A DNA stretch of 34,067 bases from Candidatus Cryptobacteroides excrementavium (GCA_017695025.1 JADILX010000094.1:1-34067), one strand, 5' to 3'; shown: positions 16,275 through 25,339, counted from the stretch's first letter. Translations and numbers: made by a program. Notes: generated by a model from the letters alone, not told the origin.

Positions 16275-16343
16275 ATTTTCTTGTCCGGGACAGCAAAGAC
16301 TGCCGACGGCAAGAAAGATTGTCATGGCAAGAATTTTTTTCAT
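16272..16343 (-). pseudogene. Signal-peptide-like micro-ORF, possible gene remnant
   Basis: On the minus strand an ATG at 16343 opens a 23-codon frame ending in TAA at 16272. The product begins MKKILAMTIFLAVGSLCC and ends PGQEN. Lys-Lys, a hydrophobic core and a Cys/Gly region make it look like the start of an exported or lipid-anchored protein, but nothing follows. It may be the remnant of a lost gene or a real tiny peptide. No leftward -7 box was seen, and its end overlaps the pfkA terminator. Confidence 0.35.
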
Positions 16344-16583
16344 GTGGTCATCAGTTTTTCAATGGTGGCAGACGGTGTATGCAGGATGTCCCTGTTGCTG
16401 GTAAATGTCCGGTCAGGCGTAAAGATAAGAAAATCCGTTGACATCCAATGTGTCTTTGCTGTTGACATTTTGTGTGCCATCGCCTTGCAGGCCCGCCTGC
16501 TTCTGTCTGCTTTGTTCTGTTTGCTCAGGGCCTGCCTGTTCTGTGTGGCTGCGTGCTGTTGTGTGCTGTTGTGGCAAGAAAAA
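16344..16583. other. Non-coding, CTG-rich region upstream of the susC promoter
   Basis: No convincing gene in either strand. The last 110 bases are unusually rich in CTG, CTGT and CTGC words (16496-16573) and contain the 18-bp repeat shared with the region upstream of rplM. There is no regulator gene here or next to the locus, so control of susC must come from elsewhere or from the leader itself. Confidence 0.5.
16483..16500 (+). repeat. 18-bp intergenic repeat, copy 1
   Basis: CCTTGCAGGCCCGCCTGC; 17 of 18 bases identical to 25319-25336 (CCTTGCAGACCCGCCTGC). In this copy GCAGG-CCCG-CCTGC is an inverted repeat. In both places a CTG-rich stretch follows, then GGCAAnAAAAATTT leading directly into a promoter. 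Confidence 0.55.
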
Positions 16584-16614
16584 TTTGCCATATGTAAAAA
16601 ATGATGTATCTTAG
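16584..16614 (+). promoter_or_regulatory. Promoter of the susC operon
   Basis: TTTG (16584-16587), 19-base spacer, TATCTTAG (16607-16614), a 7 of 8 match to TAnnTTTG. It is preceded by an A/T tract, as in strong Bacteroidota promoters. Transcription should start near 16620, just before the hairpin at 16627. Confidence 0.7.
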
Positions 16615-16626
16615 CGGACTGATTGA

Positions 16627-16651
16627 TAAAAGTTAAGCCATTTAACTTTTA
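16627..16651 (+). other. Perfect 10-bp hairpin at the 5' end of the susC mRNA
   Basis: TAAAAGTTAA (16627-16636) pairs fully with TTAACTTTTA (16642-16651) around the loop GCCAT. It is AT-rich and not followed by a T-run, so it is not a terminator. At the predicted 5' end of the transcript it could stabilise the mRNA or serve as a regulator target. The start codon is at 16682. Confidence 0.6.
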
Positions 16652-16681
16652 CACTATGTATTAATAACCAAAATTTATGTT

Positions 16682-19600
16682 ATGCTAAAAGCAATGAAGT
16701 CTTCATTGTTCAGGTGCTGTCTGGCGGTTCTCGCCTTTGCGGGCCTGAATGTGCTGGCTTCTCCACTCTCGCAGGCCCAGGACGGATCTGAAACGGGGGG
16801 GGAACAGTCAGCGGTATTGTAACTGACGATCAGGGCCCGGTCATCGGGGCCGCCGTGATGATCAAGGACAGTCAGGGCGGAGTGACCACCGGGATGGACG
16901 GGGAATACAGCCTGTCCGGACTGGAGCAGGGCGATGTCATCGTGGTATCCATTCTAGGATACGAGACACAGGAAGTCTCCTATGTGGGACAGGCGACCCA
17001 GGACTTCCTTCTTAAAACTTCAACCGAATTTCTCGACGAGGTCGTAGTCACGGCCCTCGGTATCAAGAGACAGGAGAAGGCCCTGTCGTACAATGTCCAG
17101 GAGATAGACTCGGAGGAACTGCTCAGGGTCAAGGACGCGAACTTCGTGAACTCCCTCAACGGTAAGGTAGCCGGAGTGACCATCAACAGGAGTTCCAGCG
17201 GAGTCGGCGGAGCGACAAGGGTCGTGGTGCGTGGAGCGAAGTCCATCGAGGGGAACAACAATGTCCTCTATGTGATAGACGGTATCCCGCTTGTGAACAC
17301 CTCTATCGGCACAGGAAGTGATGTGCTTGGCGAGGGAAGAGCCACGACCGAGGGCATCGCGGACTTCAACCCGGAGGATATCGAGAGCATCTCTGTCCTG
17401 AGCGGTCCGTCGGCGGCCGCCCTGTACGGCAGCAGCGCCGCCAACGGAGTCATCCTCATCACAACGAAGAAGGGAGAGGAAGGCAAACTTTCCGTGTCGT
17501 TCTCGTCCACCTCGGAGTTCAGCAGGGCATACATGACTCCTGAGTTCCAGAACACGTACGGCAACCAGTCCGGGGCGTATGAAAGCTGGGGGAATGAACT
17601 CCCGAGCCCGAATACCTATGACCCTAAGAAGGACTTCTTCGAGACGGGGATGACGTTCACCAACTCCCTGACACTCACCACGGGTAACAAGTACAACCAG
17701 ACGTATGCGTCCATTTCGTCCACGAATGCCACAGGCATCGTGCCGAACAACAAGTACGACAGGCTTAACCTGACCATCCGGAACACGTCGTCGTTCCTGA
17801 AGGACAAACTCCAGCTGGATCTTGGCGCCTCATATGTCAACCAGAAGGACCAGAACATGGTGTCCCAGGGACAGTACAAGAACCCTCTCGTGGCGGCCTA
17901 CCTTTACCCGAGGGGAGAGAGCTGGGATGCCATCAGGTCTTTCGAGCGCTTCGACCCGAGCAGGAACATCAATGTGCAGTACTGGCCTATAGGCGACAGG
18001 ACATTCGGCCTGGACAACCCGTACTGGACAGCGTACAGGGATGTGTCCCCGACCACTAAGAACCGCTACATGTTCAACGTCGGACTGACATACCATATCC
18101 TCGACTGGATGAACATCACGGCCCGCTACCGTATAGATGACTCCCACATCGAGATGGAGCGCAAGGTCTATGCTACATCAAACGATATCTTTACTGAAGG
18201 CTCAAGCAAGGGACTCTATGAATGGCAGTACTACAAGGACCGCCAGGAATATGCCGATGTGATGCTCAACATCAACAAGAAACTCGGGGACTTCAACCTG
18301 TCAGCGAACATAGGCTACAGTTATTCCAACTACTGGGCAGCGACAAGAGGCTACAGAGGCCCCCTGATGCTCGTGCCGAACCTCTTCTCTTTTGGTAACA
18401 TCGATGCTTCCGGAGCACGTTCCATTGAGGAGAATGGCGACAGCCGTGTAAGGAACAACGCTGTCTTTGCGAACATCGAGGTCGGCTGGAAGAACATGCT
18501 CTATCTGACGCTCACGGGAAGGAACGACTGGAACTCCCGTCTTGTCAACACGAAGAACCCGTCCTTCTTCTATCCGTCAGTGGGCCTTTCAGCCATCATC
18601 TCGGAGATGGTGGACATGCCGCGCTGGTTCTCCTACCTGAAGGTCAGGGGCTCGTATACCGAAGTCGGTGCACCGGTATCGACCTCCGGGCTTACCCCTG
18701 GGACAGTCACAACCCCGGTCGTGGGCGGTATCATCCAGGAGACAGGCATCTATCCGTTCACGGACTTCAAGGCCGAGCGTACACGGTCATACGAGGTCGG
18801 GGTCGAGATGCGCTTCTGGGACAACCTGCGTGCCCAGGTGACATGGTACAAATCCAACACCTACAACCAGACATTCCTCGGTGAACTTCCGGAATACTCA
18901 GGTTACAAGCAGATATACCTCCAGGCCGGTAATGTAGAGAACCGTGGCTGGGAGGCCTCTTTGGGATACAGCAACACGTTCAAGGACTTCTATGTGTCAT
19001 CGATGCTCACCTTCTCGCGTAATGTCAACGAGATCAAGGAGATGGTCCATGACTACAAGACAGACATGAGCCTTGAGCCGATCAACATCCCTGAAGTGGT
19101 GAAAGACGGCGGCCGGGTGATCCTCAAGGAAGGCGGCAGCATCAATGACATCTATGCCGATACGTTCTTCAAGAAGGACAGCCAGGGCTTTGTGGAGATA
19201 GGCGGAGACGGGGCGTTTTCTCTTGAGCCGGGCAACCCTGTCTACCTCGGGAAGACGACACCTGACTTCACCCTCGGCTGGAACAATGCATTCTCGTACA
19301 AGGGATTCAACCTCACCTTCCTTATCAATGCCCGTGTCGGAGGCGTCGTTACATCATCGACAGAGGCTATCCTGGACCGTTATGGGGTATCCAAGGCTTC
19401 CGGGGAAGCCCGCAAGGCCGGAGGCGTGATGCTTCCAGGACAGGGGCGAGTGGATGCCAAGACATATTATCAGATGGTCGGTACAGGAGAATACCACACC
19501 TCCGGGTACTATCTCTACAGTGCGACGAATGTCCGTCTCCAGGAGGTTACCTTCGGCTACACATTCCCGGACAAGTGGTTCAACAATGTGCTCAAGGGCC

Positions 19601-19761
19601 TTACCCTCACATTCATAGCCAACAACCCGTGGATGATCTACTGCGAGGCCCCATATGATCCGGAACTTACCCCATCCACAGGTACATACGGACAGGGCAA
19701 CGACTATTTCATGCAGCCGAGCCTGAGGAGCTATGCTGTCAGCGTCAAATTTAAATTCTAA
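16682..19761 (+). CDS. SusC-like TonB-dependent outer-membrane glycan transporter, frame broken at a G8 tract
   Basis: The ATG at 16682 opens a signal peptide (MLKAMKSSLFRCCLAVLAFA, then LSQAQDG) in one frame, which stops at TAA 16820-16822. The receptor continues in another frame from 16792: TVSGIVTDDQGPVIGAAVMI (carboxypeptidase-regulatory-like domain), FLDEVVVTALGIKRQEKAL (TonB box region), the plug with RVVVRGAKSIEGNNNVLYVI and SVLSGPSAAALYGSSAANGV, then the 22-strand barrel ending in SVKFKF. The switch is at eight G (16795-16802); nine would fuse both parts into about 1026 residues. In this sequence the long frame has no start before GTG 16855 and lacks export. It pairs with the SusD gene 5 bases downstream. 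No STN domain is seen, so no FecR/ECF sigma signalling. Confidence 0.93.
16795..16802 (+). repeat. Homopolymer of eight G at the susC signal/mature junction
   Basis: Eight consecutive G after GAAAC. In the signal-peptide frame this gives ACG GGG GGG GAA and a stop seven codons later. One more G gives ACG GGG GGG GGA ACA GTC AGC, which joins the conserved TVSGIVTD start of the receptor. A possible contingency locus or base-calling error. Confidence 0.9.
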
Positions 19762-19766
19762 GAGAC

Positions 19767-21371
19767 ATGAAAAAGATCCTATATAAATCATTGGTATGCG
19801 CCGGAGCCTTGTCCCTGCTGATGCTGTCATCCTGCAACTATGAGGAGATCAATACCAACCCGTATGAGATGACAGACGAGATGGGTGCCATGGACGGCAT
19901 TACCATGGGAGCCTCTATCACCACTATGGAGAGGTTCGTCTTCCCTGTGGGTACGCAGGCTGACGGTACCGAAATCATCAACCAGTACCAGACTGCCTAT
20001 CTGCTTTCGGCGGACGGCTGGAGCGGATATATTGCCCAGAATAATACATGGGCTTCAGGCAATAACAACTTGTCATATTATCTTATTGATGACTGGATAT
20101 CTGCGACCTACAGGAATTCTTATACTGAACTGCTTTCTCCTTGGAAAAAGGTGAAGCAGGAGAGTGAGAAGTCAGGAGACGAGACAGTCTTTGCCCTTGC
20201 GCAGATATTGAAGATCTCGGCATGGCACAAGACCCTCGAGTCTTTCGGGCCTATCCCTTATACCCATGTCGGAGATATGGCTCTCGTGATACCGTTCGAC
20301 AGCGAGAAAGACGTGTATAATGCCATGTTTGCAGATCTCAAGGCTGCTATCGAAGCCCTTACTCCGCTTGCCGAGGCCGGAGGGACGGTGGCTGCAAATT
20401 ATGATGCGGTCTATGCAGGAGATGCCAGGAAATGGGTGAAATATGCCAACTCCCTCATGCTCCGTCTTGCCATGAGACTCAGGTTTGTGGACGACGCGAC
20501 ATCAAAGCAGTGGGTCGGGGAGGCCCTGAACCATTCTGTCGGAGTCATGACTGCGGCGGACGATGCTGCCCAGATGAGTGTCGGGGCAGGCTATACTTTT
20601 GTCAACAATATAGCACATTGTGCCCAAAGTTACAAGGAAGCCAGGGCATGTACATCAATGTATGCCTATCTTAACGGCTATCACGACCCGCGTTTAAGTG
20701 CCTATATGCTGACCTCTTCTTCTTCAGCAGCCCTTACGGCTTACGATGGACAGAAATATGCACCGGTCCCTCCTGGTGCTCCGGCGTCACATGCAAATGC
20801 TTTCGCGGATTATTCTCTGCCGAACATGACGAATGCTACACCTACCTATTGGATGAAGGCGTCGGAAGTGTATTTCCTCCGTGCGGAGGCTGCTCTCGCA
20901 TGGCCTGAGTTCGGGGATGCCGCATCCCTGTATCAGCAGGGCATCGAGATGTCATTCCAGGAGAATAATGTGACCGCGGATATCAACACCTATCTGACTT
21001 CAGGCCGGACTCCTCAGTCGGTATCTATCGGCGGCTACAGTGCCCAGCAGCCGACTACAGCCACTACGGAGTTCAGCGGTACAGACGAGGAGAAACTTGA
21101 GAAGATAATGATACAGAAATGGATAGCCATGTATCCTAACGGTCAGGAGGCCTGGACGGAATGGAGAAGGACGGGATATCCTAAACTGAATCCTATTGAC
21201 GGTGGTTCGGCAGATCCGGATGTGCCTTTGACTACAGGTATCCGCAGGATGATATATCCTCAGAGTTTCCGGCAGTCGGCAGAAGATGCTGCCAATTATG
21301 ATGAAGCAGTAGGCATGCTCAAAGAAGGTCTCGACGAGCCGACATCCCGTCTCTGGTGGGACTGCCGCTGA
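19767..21371 (+). CDS. SusD-like outer-membrane glycan-binding lipoprotein
   Basis: 534 residues with a lipoprotein signal (MKKILYKSLVCAGALSLLML, SSC; acylated Cys23). It belongs to the SusD/RagB superfamily, SusD-like_2 type: helical TPR-like body with NTNPYEMTDEMGA near the N-terminus, KISAWHKTLESFGPIPYTHV, DARKWVKYANSLMLRLAMR, YWMKASEVYFLRAEAAL and the C-terminal KIMIQKWIAMYPNGQEAWTE. SusD proteins form the lid of the SusC transporter and capture glycans at the cell surface. Starts 5 bases after the susC stop, so strictly coupled. Similar SusD proteins sit beside GH18 genes in Bacteroides N-glycan loci. Confidence 0.95.
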   Translation: MKKILYKSLVCAGALSLLMLSSCNYEEINTNPYEMTDEMGAMDGITMGASITTMERFVFPVGTQADGTEIINQYQTAYLLSADGWSGYIAQNNTWASGNNNLSYYLIDDWISATYRNSYTELLSPWKKVKQESEKSGDETVFALAQILKISAWHKTLESFGPIPYTHVGDMALVIPFDSEKDVYNAMFADLKAAIEALTPLAEAGGTVAANYDAVYAGDARKWVKYANSLMLRLAMRLRFVDDATSKQWVGEALNHSVGVMTAADDAAQMSVGAGYTFVNNIAHCAQSYKEARACTSMYAYLNGYHDPRLSAYMLTSSSSAALTAYDGQKYAPVPPGAPASHANAFADYSLPNMTNATPTYWMKASEVYFLRAEAALAWPEFGDAASLYQQGIEMSFQENNVTADINTYLTSGRTPQSVSIGGYSAQQPTTATTEFSGTDEEKLEKIMIQKWIAMYPNGQEAWTEWRRTGYPKLNPIDGGSADPDVPLTTGIRRMIYPQSFRQSAEDAANYDEAVGMLKEGLDEPTSRLWWDCR

Positions 21372-21440
21372 CGGTCTCCATATAATATGATGCCCGTCAT
21401 ACGGTAATCAGAGAAGTTTATATAAAAGAACAAATGCAAT

Positions 21441-22574
21441 ATGAACAAGAAATTCACTAAGATTCTTATATGTCCGGCATTTCTTGCCGGGATGATGATG
21501 TTCTCGTGTACAGAGGTTGAGAAGATAGAGGTGGATCATAACGGAGGCTACAACACGATGAACAATGCGGAGAGCGAGGCTTATTATGCCAGTCTCCGTG
21601 CCTACAAGGACCAGATGTGGAACTACGGCCGTCCTGTTGCTTTCGGATGGTTCTCTGACTGGTCTCCGACTGGGGCTTCAAGGGGTGGCTACCTGACTTC
21701 TGTGCCTGACAGTATGGATATCATTTCCATGTGGAGCGGTGCTCCGGGCAGATTCGAGATTACTCCGGAGCAGAAGGCTGACAAGGAGTTCGTACAGAAG
21801 AAAAAAGGTATCAAACTGCTCGAGGTGAGCCTGCTTTCCTATCTTGGAAAAGGAAGGACTCCGGATTCGGTATATGCTCCTCTCTATGAACAGGCTGAGG
21901 CTGAGGGATGGGATGATTCACGGCTTGAATATGAAAAAAGAATTGCAAGATGGGCATATTGGGGCATAACGTCTGATGACCTGACAGACCTCGAGAAGAT
22001 GAAGGCGGCACATTCCCGCTTTGCCAAGGCTATCTGCGACTCTCTCGTAGTCAACGAATGGGATGGCTTCGACATTGACTGGGAGCCGGGAAGCGGCTTT
22101 AACGATGCTGACGGGACTCTTGCCGGGAACAGATATCAGGATGAACTGATAGTGCACCTTGTCAAGGAGATGGGCAAGTATATCGGCCCTATGAGTGACC
22201 CTGAAGGCAAGGGGCACAAACTCCTGTGCGTAGACGGCTCCATGTCTGTCTTTGAAAGCGGATGTCCTGAATACATAGACTATTTCATAGAACAGGCATA
22301 CGGTGGTTATAGAAGCATCTATAGCGACACTCCTGAGAAATATATCCTGTGCGAGAATTTTGAAAAATTTGCGGTGACTGGAGGATATATTATGGGACAT
22401 GCTTCTTATATGCCGACTAAAGGCTACAAGGGCGGTGTAGGCGCCTACCGTTTCCAGAAAGACTATGACAATACTCCTGACTACAAGTGGATGCGCAAGG
22501 CAATCCAGGAGAACCAGCGTGTGTTCAATGAATGGAAGGCGGCGCAGAGCGGGGAAGGGACAGGAAATGAGTGA
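21441..22574 (+). CDS. GH18 family lipoprotein, probable endo-beta-N-acetylglucosaminidase
   Basis: 377 residues with a lipoprotein signal (MMMFSC, Cys23). The GH18 motif DxxDxDxE is intact as DGFDIDWE: Asp208, Asp211, Asp213 and Glu215, with Glu215 as the acid. Substrate-assisted catalysis needs the preceding Asp, which is present, so it is likely active and not a GH18-like binding protein. Size, lipid anchor and position right after SusC/SusD resemble the B. thetaiotaomicron GH18 enzymes that cut the chitobiose core of N-glycans at the cell surface. The YFIEQAYGGY segment holds the Tyr often seen opposite the acetamido group. Exact glycan specificity (high-mannose or complex) cannot be read from the sequence. 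Confidence 0.9.
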   Translation: MNKKFTKILICPAFLAGMMMFSCTEVEKIEVDHNGGYNTMNNAESEAYYASLRAYKDQMWNYGRPVAFGWFSDWSPTGASRGGYLTSVPDSMDIISMWSGAPGRFEITPEQKADKEFVQKKKGIKLLEVSLLSYLGKGRTPDSVYAPLYEQAEAEGWDDSRLEYEKRIARWAYWGITSDDLTDLEKMKAAHSRFAKAICDSLVVNEWDGFDIDWEPGSGFNDADGTLAGNRYQDELIVHLVKEMGKYIGPMSDPEGKGHKLLCVDGSMSVFESGCPEYIDYFIEQAYGGYRSIYSDTPEKYILCENFEKFAVTGGYIMGHASYMPTKGYKGGVGAYRFQKDYDNTPDYKWMRKAIQENQRVFNEWKAAQSGEGTGNE

Positions 22575-22593
22575 ACAGTAAAAAAAGAGAGAT

Positions 22594-23736
22594 ATGAACA
22601 ATAGTATATTGAAAATTGCTGCGGTCTCCGGTCTCGGTGTCCTTTTCGCTGCCGGCTGTCAGGACAAGGAGGCGGAACTTCTGGCTCCGAAAGTCTATTT
22701 CGAGAATGTGGAAAGCACAATAACAGTCGGAGATGATGTGACCGAGATGACACTTGACCTGCAGGCCCGTCTGACATCGAAGACTTCTTCGGACGTCAAT
22801 GTGACATATTCGATTGCCGATGAAAGTGTGGTAGAAACATACAACAAGAAATACGGTAAAGAATATGTGATGTTCCCGACCGCTGCCCTTGAGGTGGAGA
22901 CTTCCACAATCCCTGCGGGGGATGTATATGCCAGTGTTGTCAAGGTCGACATGACAGGGCTGGATGCGATTTCCGGCAAGACCTGTCTGCTTCCGATAAG
23001 AGTCAATACGGGAGATGTACCTGTTATCGACGGGGCTGACATCGCCTATTTCATCATCACCACACCGGTGAAGATAACAAATGTTGCACGTTTCTCGAAC
23101 AATTATTTCAAGGTGCCTATTTCGCCTCTGAATGTTTTCAATGAGGTGACATATGAGGCTATCATCAATGTCTCGTCATTCGGGAACAACAATACCATCA
23201 TGGGATGCGAGGGCGTGATGATTATGCGTATCGGAGACGCCGGAGGCGGAACAGTACCGAAAGATATCCTGCAGGTTGCCGGAAAGTCAGAGATGACCTG
23301 GTCGGGGAATCCTATATCGACAGGGAAATGGTATCATGTGGCATTTACATGTAATGCCTCCGGTGATGGCCATCTTTATGTAAACGGAGCAGAGGTGATC
23401 AATGCTTCGTTTACCATGTCGGCTGATCTTACGGCCAACAGTGCCGACTATGGCTTCTCAGTCGGTATGGTACCGAGGTTCAAGTGGGGTACACGCCCAT
23501 TCTATGGCTATATGTCAGAAGTAAGGCTTTGGGATGTTGTCCGTACGGCAGACCAGATCAAGAACAACATGCTCAGTGTCGACCCTGCAACTCCAGGCCT
23601 TGTGGCTTACTACAAGTTGAACGGTGACCTTAATGATTCATCTCCTAACGGGTACAATCCTACGGACTATTCGAGTCCGGTGTTTGAGACCATAGAGGTG
23701 CCGATTGCCATCGGCGGCAGTCTTACGGGAGAATAG
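22594..23736 (+). CDS. DUF1735-LamG surface lipoprotein, candidate glycan-binding protein
   Basis: 380 residues, lipobox FAAGC (Cys22) followed by acidic residues, consistent with surface export. Residues about 30-150 are a DUF1735 domain (VYFENVESTITVGDDVTEM, then LQARLTSKTSSDVNVTYSIA and SSTIPAGDVYASVVKVDM style strands). Residues about 165-365 form a LamG/concanavalin-like domain (TYEAIINVSSFG, GKWYHVAFTCN, GHLYVNGAEV, YGYMSEVRLWDVVRTADQI, GLVAYYKLNGDLNDSSPNGY). DUF1735 proteins beside SusC/D are typical surface glycan-binding proteins. It starts 19 bases after the GH18 gene and is in the same operon. No catalytic function is evident. Confidence 0.88.
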   Translation: MNNSILKIAAVSGLGVLFAAGCQDKEAELLAPKVYFENVESTITVGDDVTEMTLDLQARLTSKTSSDVNVTYSIADESVVETYNKKYGKEYVMFPTAALEVETSTIPAGDVYASVVKVDMTGLDAISGKTCLLPIRVNTGDVPVIDGADIAYFIITTPVKITNVARFSNNYFKVPISPLNVFNEVTYEAIINVSSFGNNNTIMGCEGVMIMRIGDAGGGTVPKDILQVAGKSEMTWSGNPISTGKWYHVAFTCNASGDGHLYVNGAEVINASFTMSADLTANSADYGFSVGMVPRFKWGTRPFYGYMSEVRLWDVVRTADQIKNNMLSVDPATPGLVAYYKLNGDLNDSSPNGYNPTDYSSPVFETIEVPIAIGGSLTGE

Positions 23737-23784
23737 ACCAGGATACACCATTGTAAAACTGCAGTTCCGGAATTGCTCCGGAGG

Positions 23785-23827
23785 CGGAGCCGGGATAGGG
23801 GAAAGCAGTAACTCTCCGGCTCCGTTT
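23785..23827 (+). terminator. Intercistronic hairpin, possible partial terminator
   Basis: CGGAGCCGG (23785-23793) pairs perfectly with CCGGCTCCG (23816-23824) around a 22-base loop, followed by only TTT. It may reduce read-through into the last gene of the locus. A TACTTTAG box at 23863-23870, resembling the susC -7 variant, follows and could start a separate transcript; no good -33 was found. Confidence 0.45.
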
Positions 23828-23885
23828 GGCATTGTCAGGATGTCCGGATGATTAAATCAGCATACTTTAGATAATTATTTGTGTC

Positions 23886-25091
23886 ATGAAAAAGTTGTTT
23901 TTATTGGCTGTGACTCTGGCGGCTCTGGCAGCCTGCAAGAAAGATGATACGGGCCCGGGAAAGCAGGATTCGAACCCTGGGACTCCGGTGATTGAAGTGA
24001 CCTCGTCCAATCCTGTGGAACTTGGATATGAAGCGGGAACTTTCAGCGTAGACCTGTCTGTGCAGGGAGGTCTGGAACTAGACGGACTTGGCGCTACAAT
24101 CCGGCAGGAGGGTGAGTGGCTGTCCTATACCGGGGCAGAATCCGGTTCATCTGCCGGAACAGCCGTGATGTCGTTCAAATATCTTGCAAATGATACGCAG
24201 GAGGCCCGCGAGGCAACTGTGACTGTCACATATCCAGATGCAGACCCTGTCACTGTCTCCGTCTCCCAGGATGGCAAGCCGGAAGGCGGTGAGGACCCGG
24301 TTGGGGAAAGGTATGTCGCTTATATGAAAAAGCATTATGCCGGCACGGCTTCTTGGGCCAAGCCGGAAGTCATGAAATTCGGCAAAACCATCACAGTGGA
24401 AATGCTGGTAAAACATGATGCGGACTTTGTCTCTAAAACCGGTGAAAGGACCCAATGGGATGGGGACTGGATCGGTTCTATGTTCGGTATCGAGGCCCGT
24501 TTCCTTATTCGGCATGGTGACAATACCGATAATTATCAGGAATGGGAAGTCGTATATGTAGATGCTGAAAATAATCCCATAAATATTAAGTCATCAATCG
24601 ATTTGCCTGCTGATGTATGGACGCACATTGCCGTGGTTTTTGACGGGATAGCAAAGACAGTGACTCTTTATCAGGACGGTAAAGTGGCAGCATCTGATGC
24701 AATGAATGAGAATACCAAGGATATAGACTTGACGGAAACATATACCAATCCTTGGCAAACGGATGTGGTACAGCAGTTCTACCTTGGACGTTCGTACGAC
24801 AATACAAGGGACTTCTGCGGCATGATGTCCGAAGTCCGGGTATGGAACAGGGCCCTTTCCGGGGACGAAATAAATGCAGACGGCCATTTCTATTCTGTGT
24901 CTCCTGATTCCAACGGCCTTGTCGCATATTGGAAACTGGACGACGGGGATGGATATGTCATAAGAGATTATACTTCCAATGGAAATAATCTGACCGGATA
25001 TGTCCTTGATGACAGCAAATGGGATAATTATCAGGGAGAAAGCCATTGGTCTCCAGATATGCAATGGAGCATGGTCCAGTTTCCGGAATAA
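23886..25091 (+). CDS. BACON-LamG surface lipoprotein, candidate glycan-binding protein
   Basis: 401 residues with lipobox LAALAAC (Cys17), then KKDD, matching a Bacteroidetes lipoprotein surface-export signal. Residues about 37-130 fit a BACON domain (VTSSNPVELGYEAGTFSVDL, EGEWLSYTGAESG, then NDTQEAREATVTVTYPDADP and VTVSVSQDG). Residues about 160-385 form a LamG-like domain (ITVEMLVKHDADF, WTHIAVVFDGIAKTVTLYQD, GMMSEVRVWNRALSGDEI, GLVAYWKLDDGDG). It resembles the preceding lipoprotein in its LamG half. Likely a second surface glycan-binding protein of the locus; no catalytic residues recognised. A 149-base gap with a hairpin separates it from the gene upstream. Confidence 0.87.
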   Translation: MKKLFLLAVTLAALAACKKDDTGPGKQDSNPGTPVIEVTSSNPVELGYEAGTFSVDLSVQGGLELDGLGATIRQEGEWLSYTGAESGSSAGTAVMSFKYLANDTQEAREATVTVTYPDADPVTVSVSQDGKPEGGEDPVGERYVAYMKKHYAGTASWAKPEVMKFGKTITVEMLVKHDADFVSKTGERTQWDGDWIGSMFGIEARFLIRHGDNTDNYQEWEVVYVDAENNPINIKSSIDLPADVWTHIAVVFDGIAKTVTLYQDGKVAASDAMNENTKDIDLTETYTNPWQTDVVQQFYLGRSYDNTRDFCGMMSEVRVWNRALSGDEINADGHFYSVSPDSNGLVAYWKLDDGDGYVIRDYTSNGNNLTGYVLDDSKWDNYQGESHWSPDMQWSMVQFPE

Positions 25092-25213
25092 GATTATATC
25101 TCCTCAAATTGTCACTATAGAAAAACATATTGCCATTGGGGAAGAACTTTGATGGAAAACCGATGACTTCATACATTCATGTCGTATGTGCTCGACAATG
25201 ATCTCTTTTGACG

Positions 25214-25248
25214 GGAGGGCAGCCTGTGCGGCTGGCCTCCTTTCGTTT
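25214..25248 (+). terminator. Intrinsic terminator of the glycan utilisation operon
   Basis: GGAGGGCAGCC (25214-25224) pairs with GGCTGGCCTCC (25230-25240) with one G-G mismatch, 5-base loop, then TTTCGTTT. It lies about 120 bases after the last gene of the locus. Confidence 0.6.
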
Positions 25249-25318
25249 CACCCGGACAGTTCTTCCCGGATGGTCTTCTCCGGGCGGGAACGGCTGTATT
25301 GCGGCCTGTCCCGATCTG

Positions 25319-25336
25319 CCTTGCAGACCCGCCTGC
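25319..25336 (+). repeat. 18-bp intergenic repeat, copy 2
   Basis: CCTTGCAGACCCGCCTGC, one base different from 16483-16500. Here it lies 53 bases before the rplM -33 element; copy 1 lies 83 bases before the susC -33 element. Confidence 0.55.
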
Positions 25337-25339
25337 GGC

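Noticed and set aside
23964..23979. tRNA T-arm look-alike on the minus strand (CAGGGTTCGAATCCTG)
   Set aside because: It lies inside the BACON-LamG lipoprotein gene, and no acceptor, D or anticodon arms can be formed around it.
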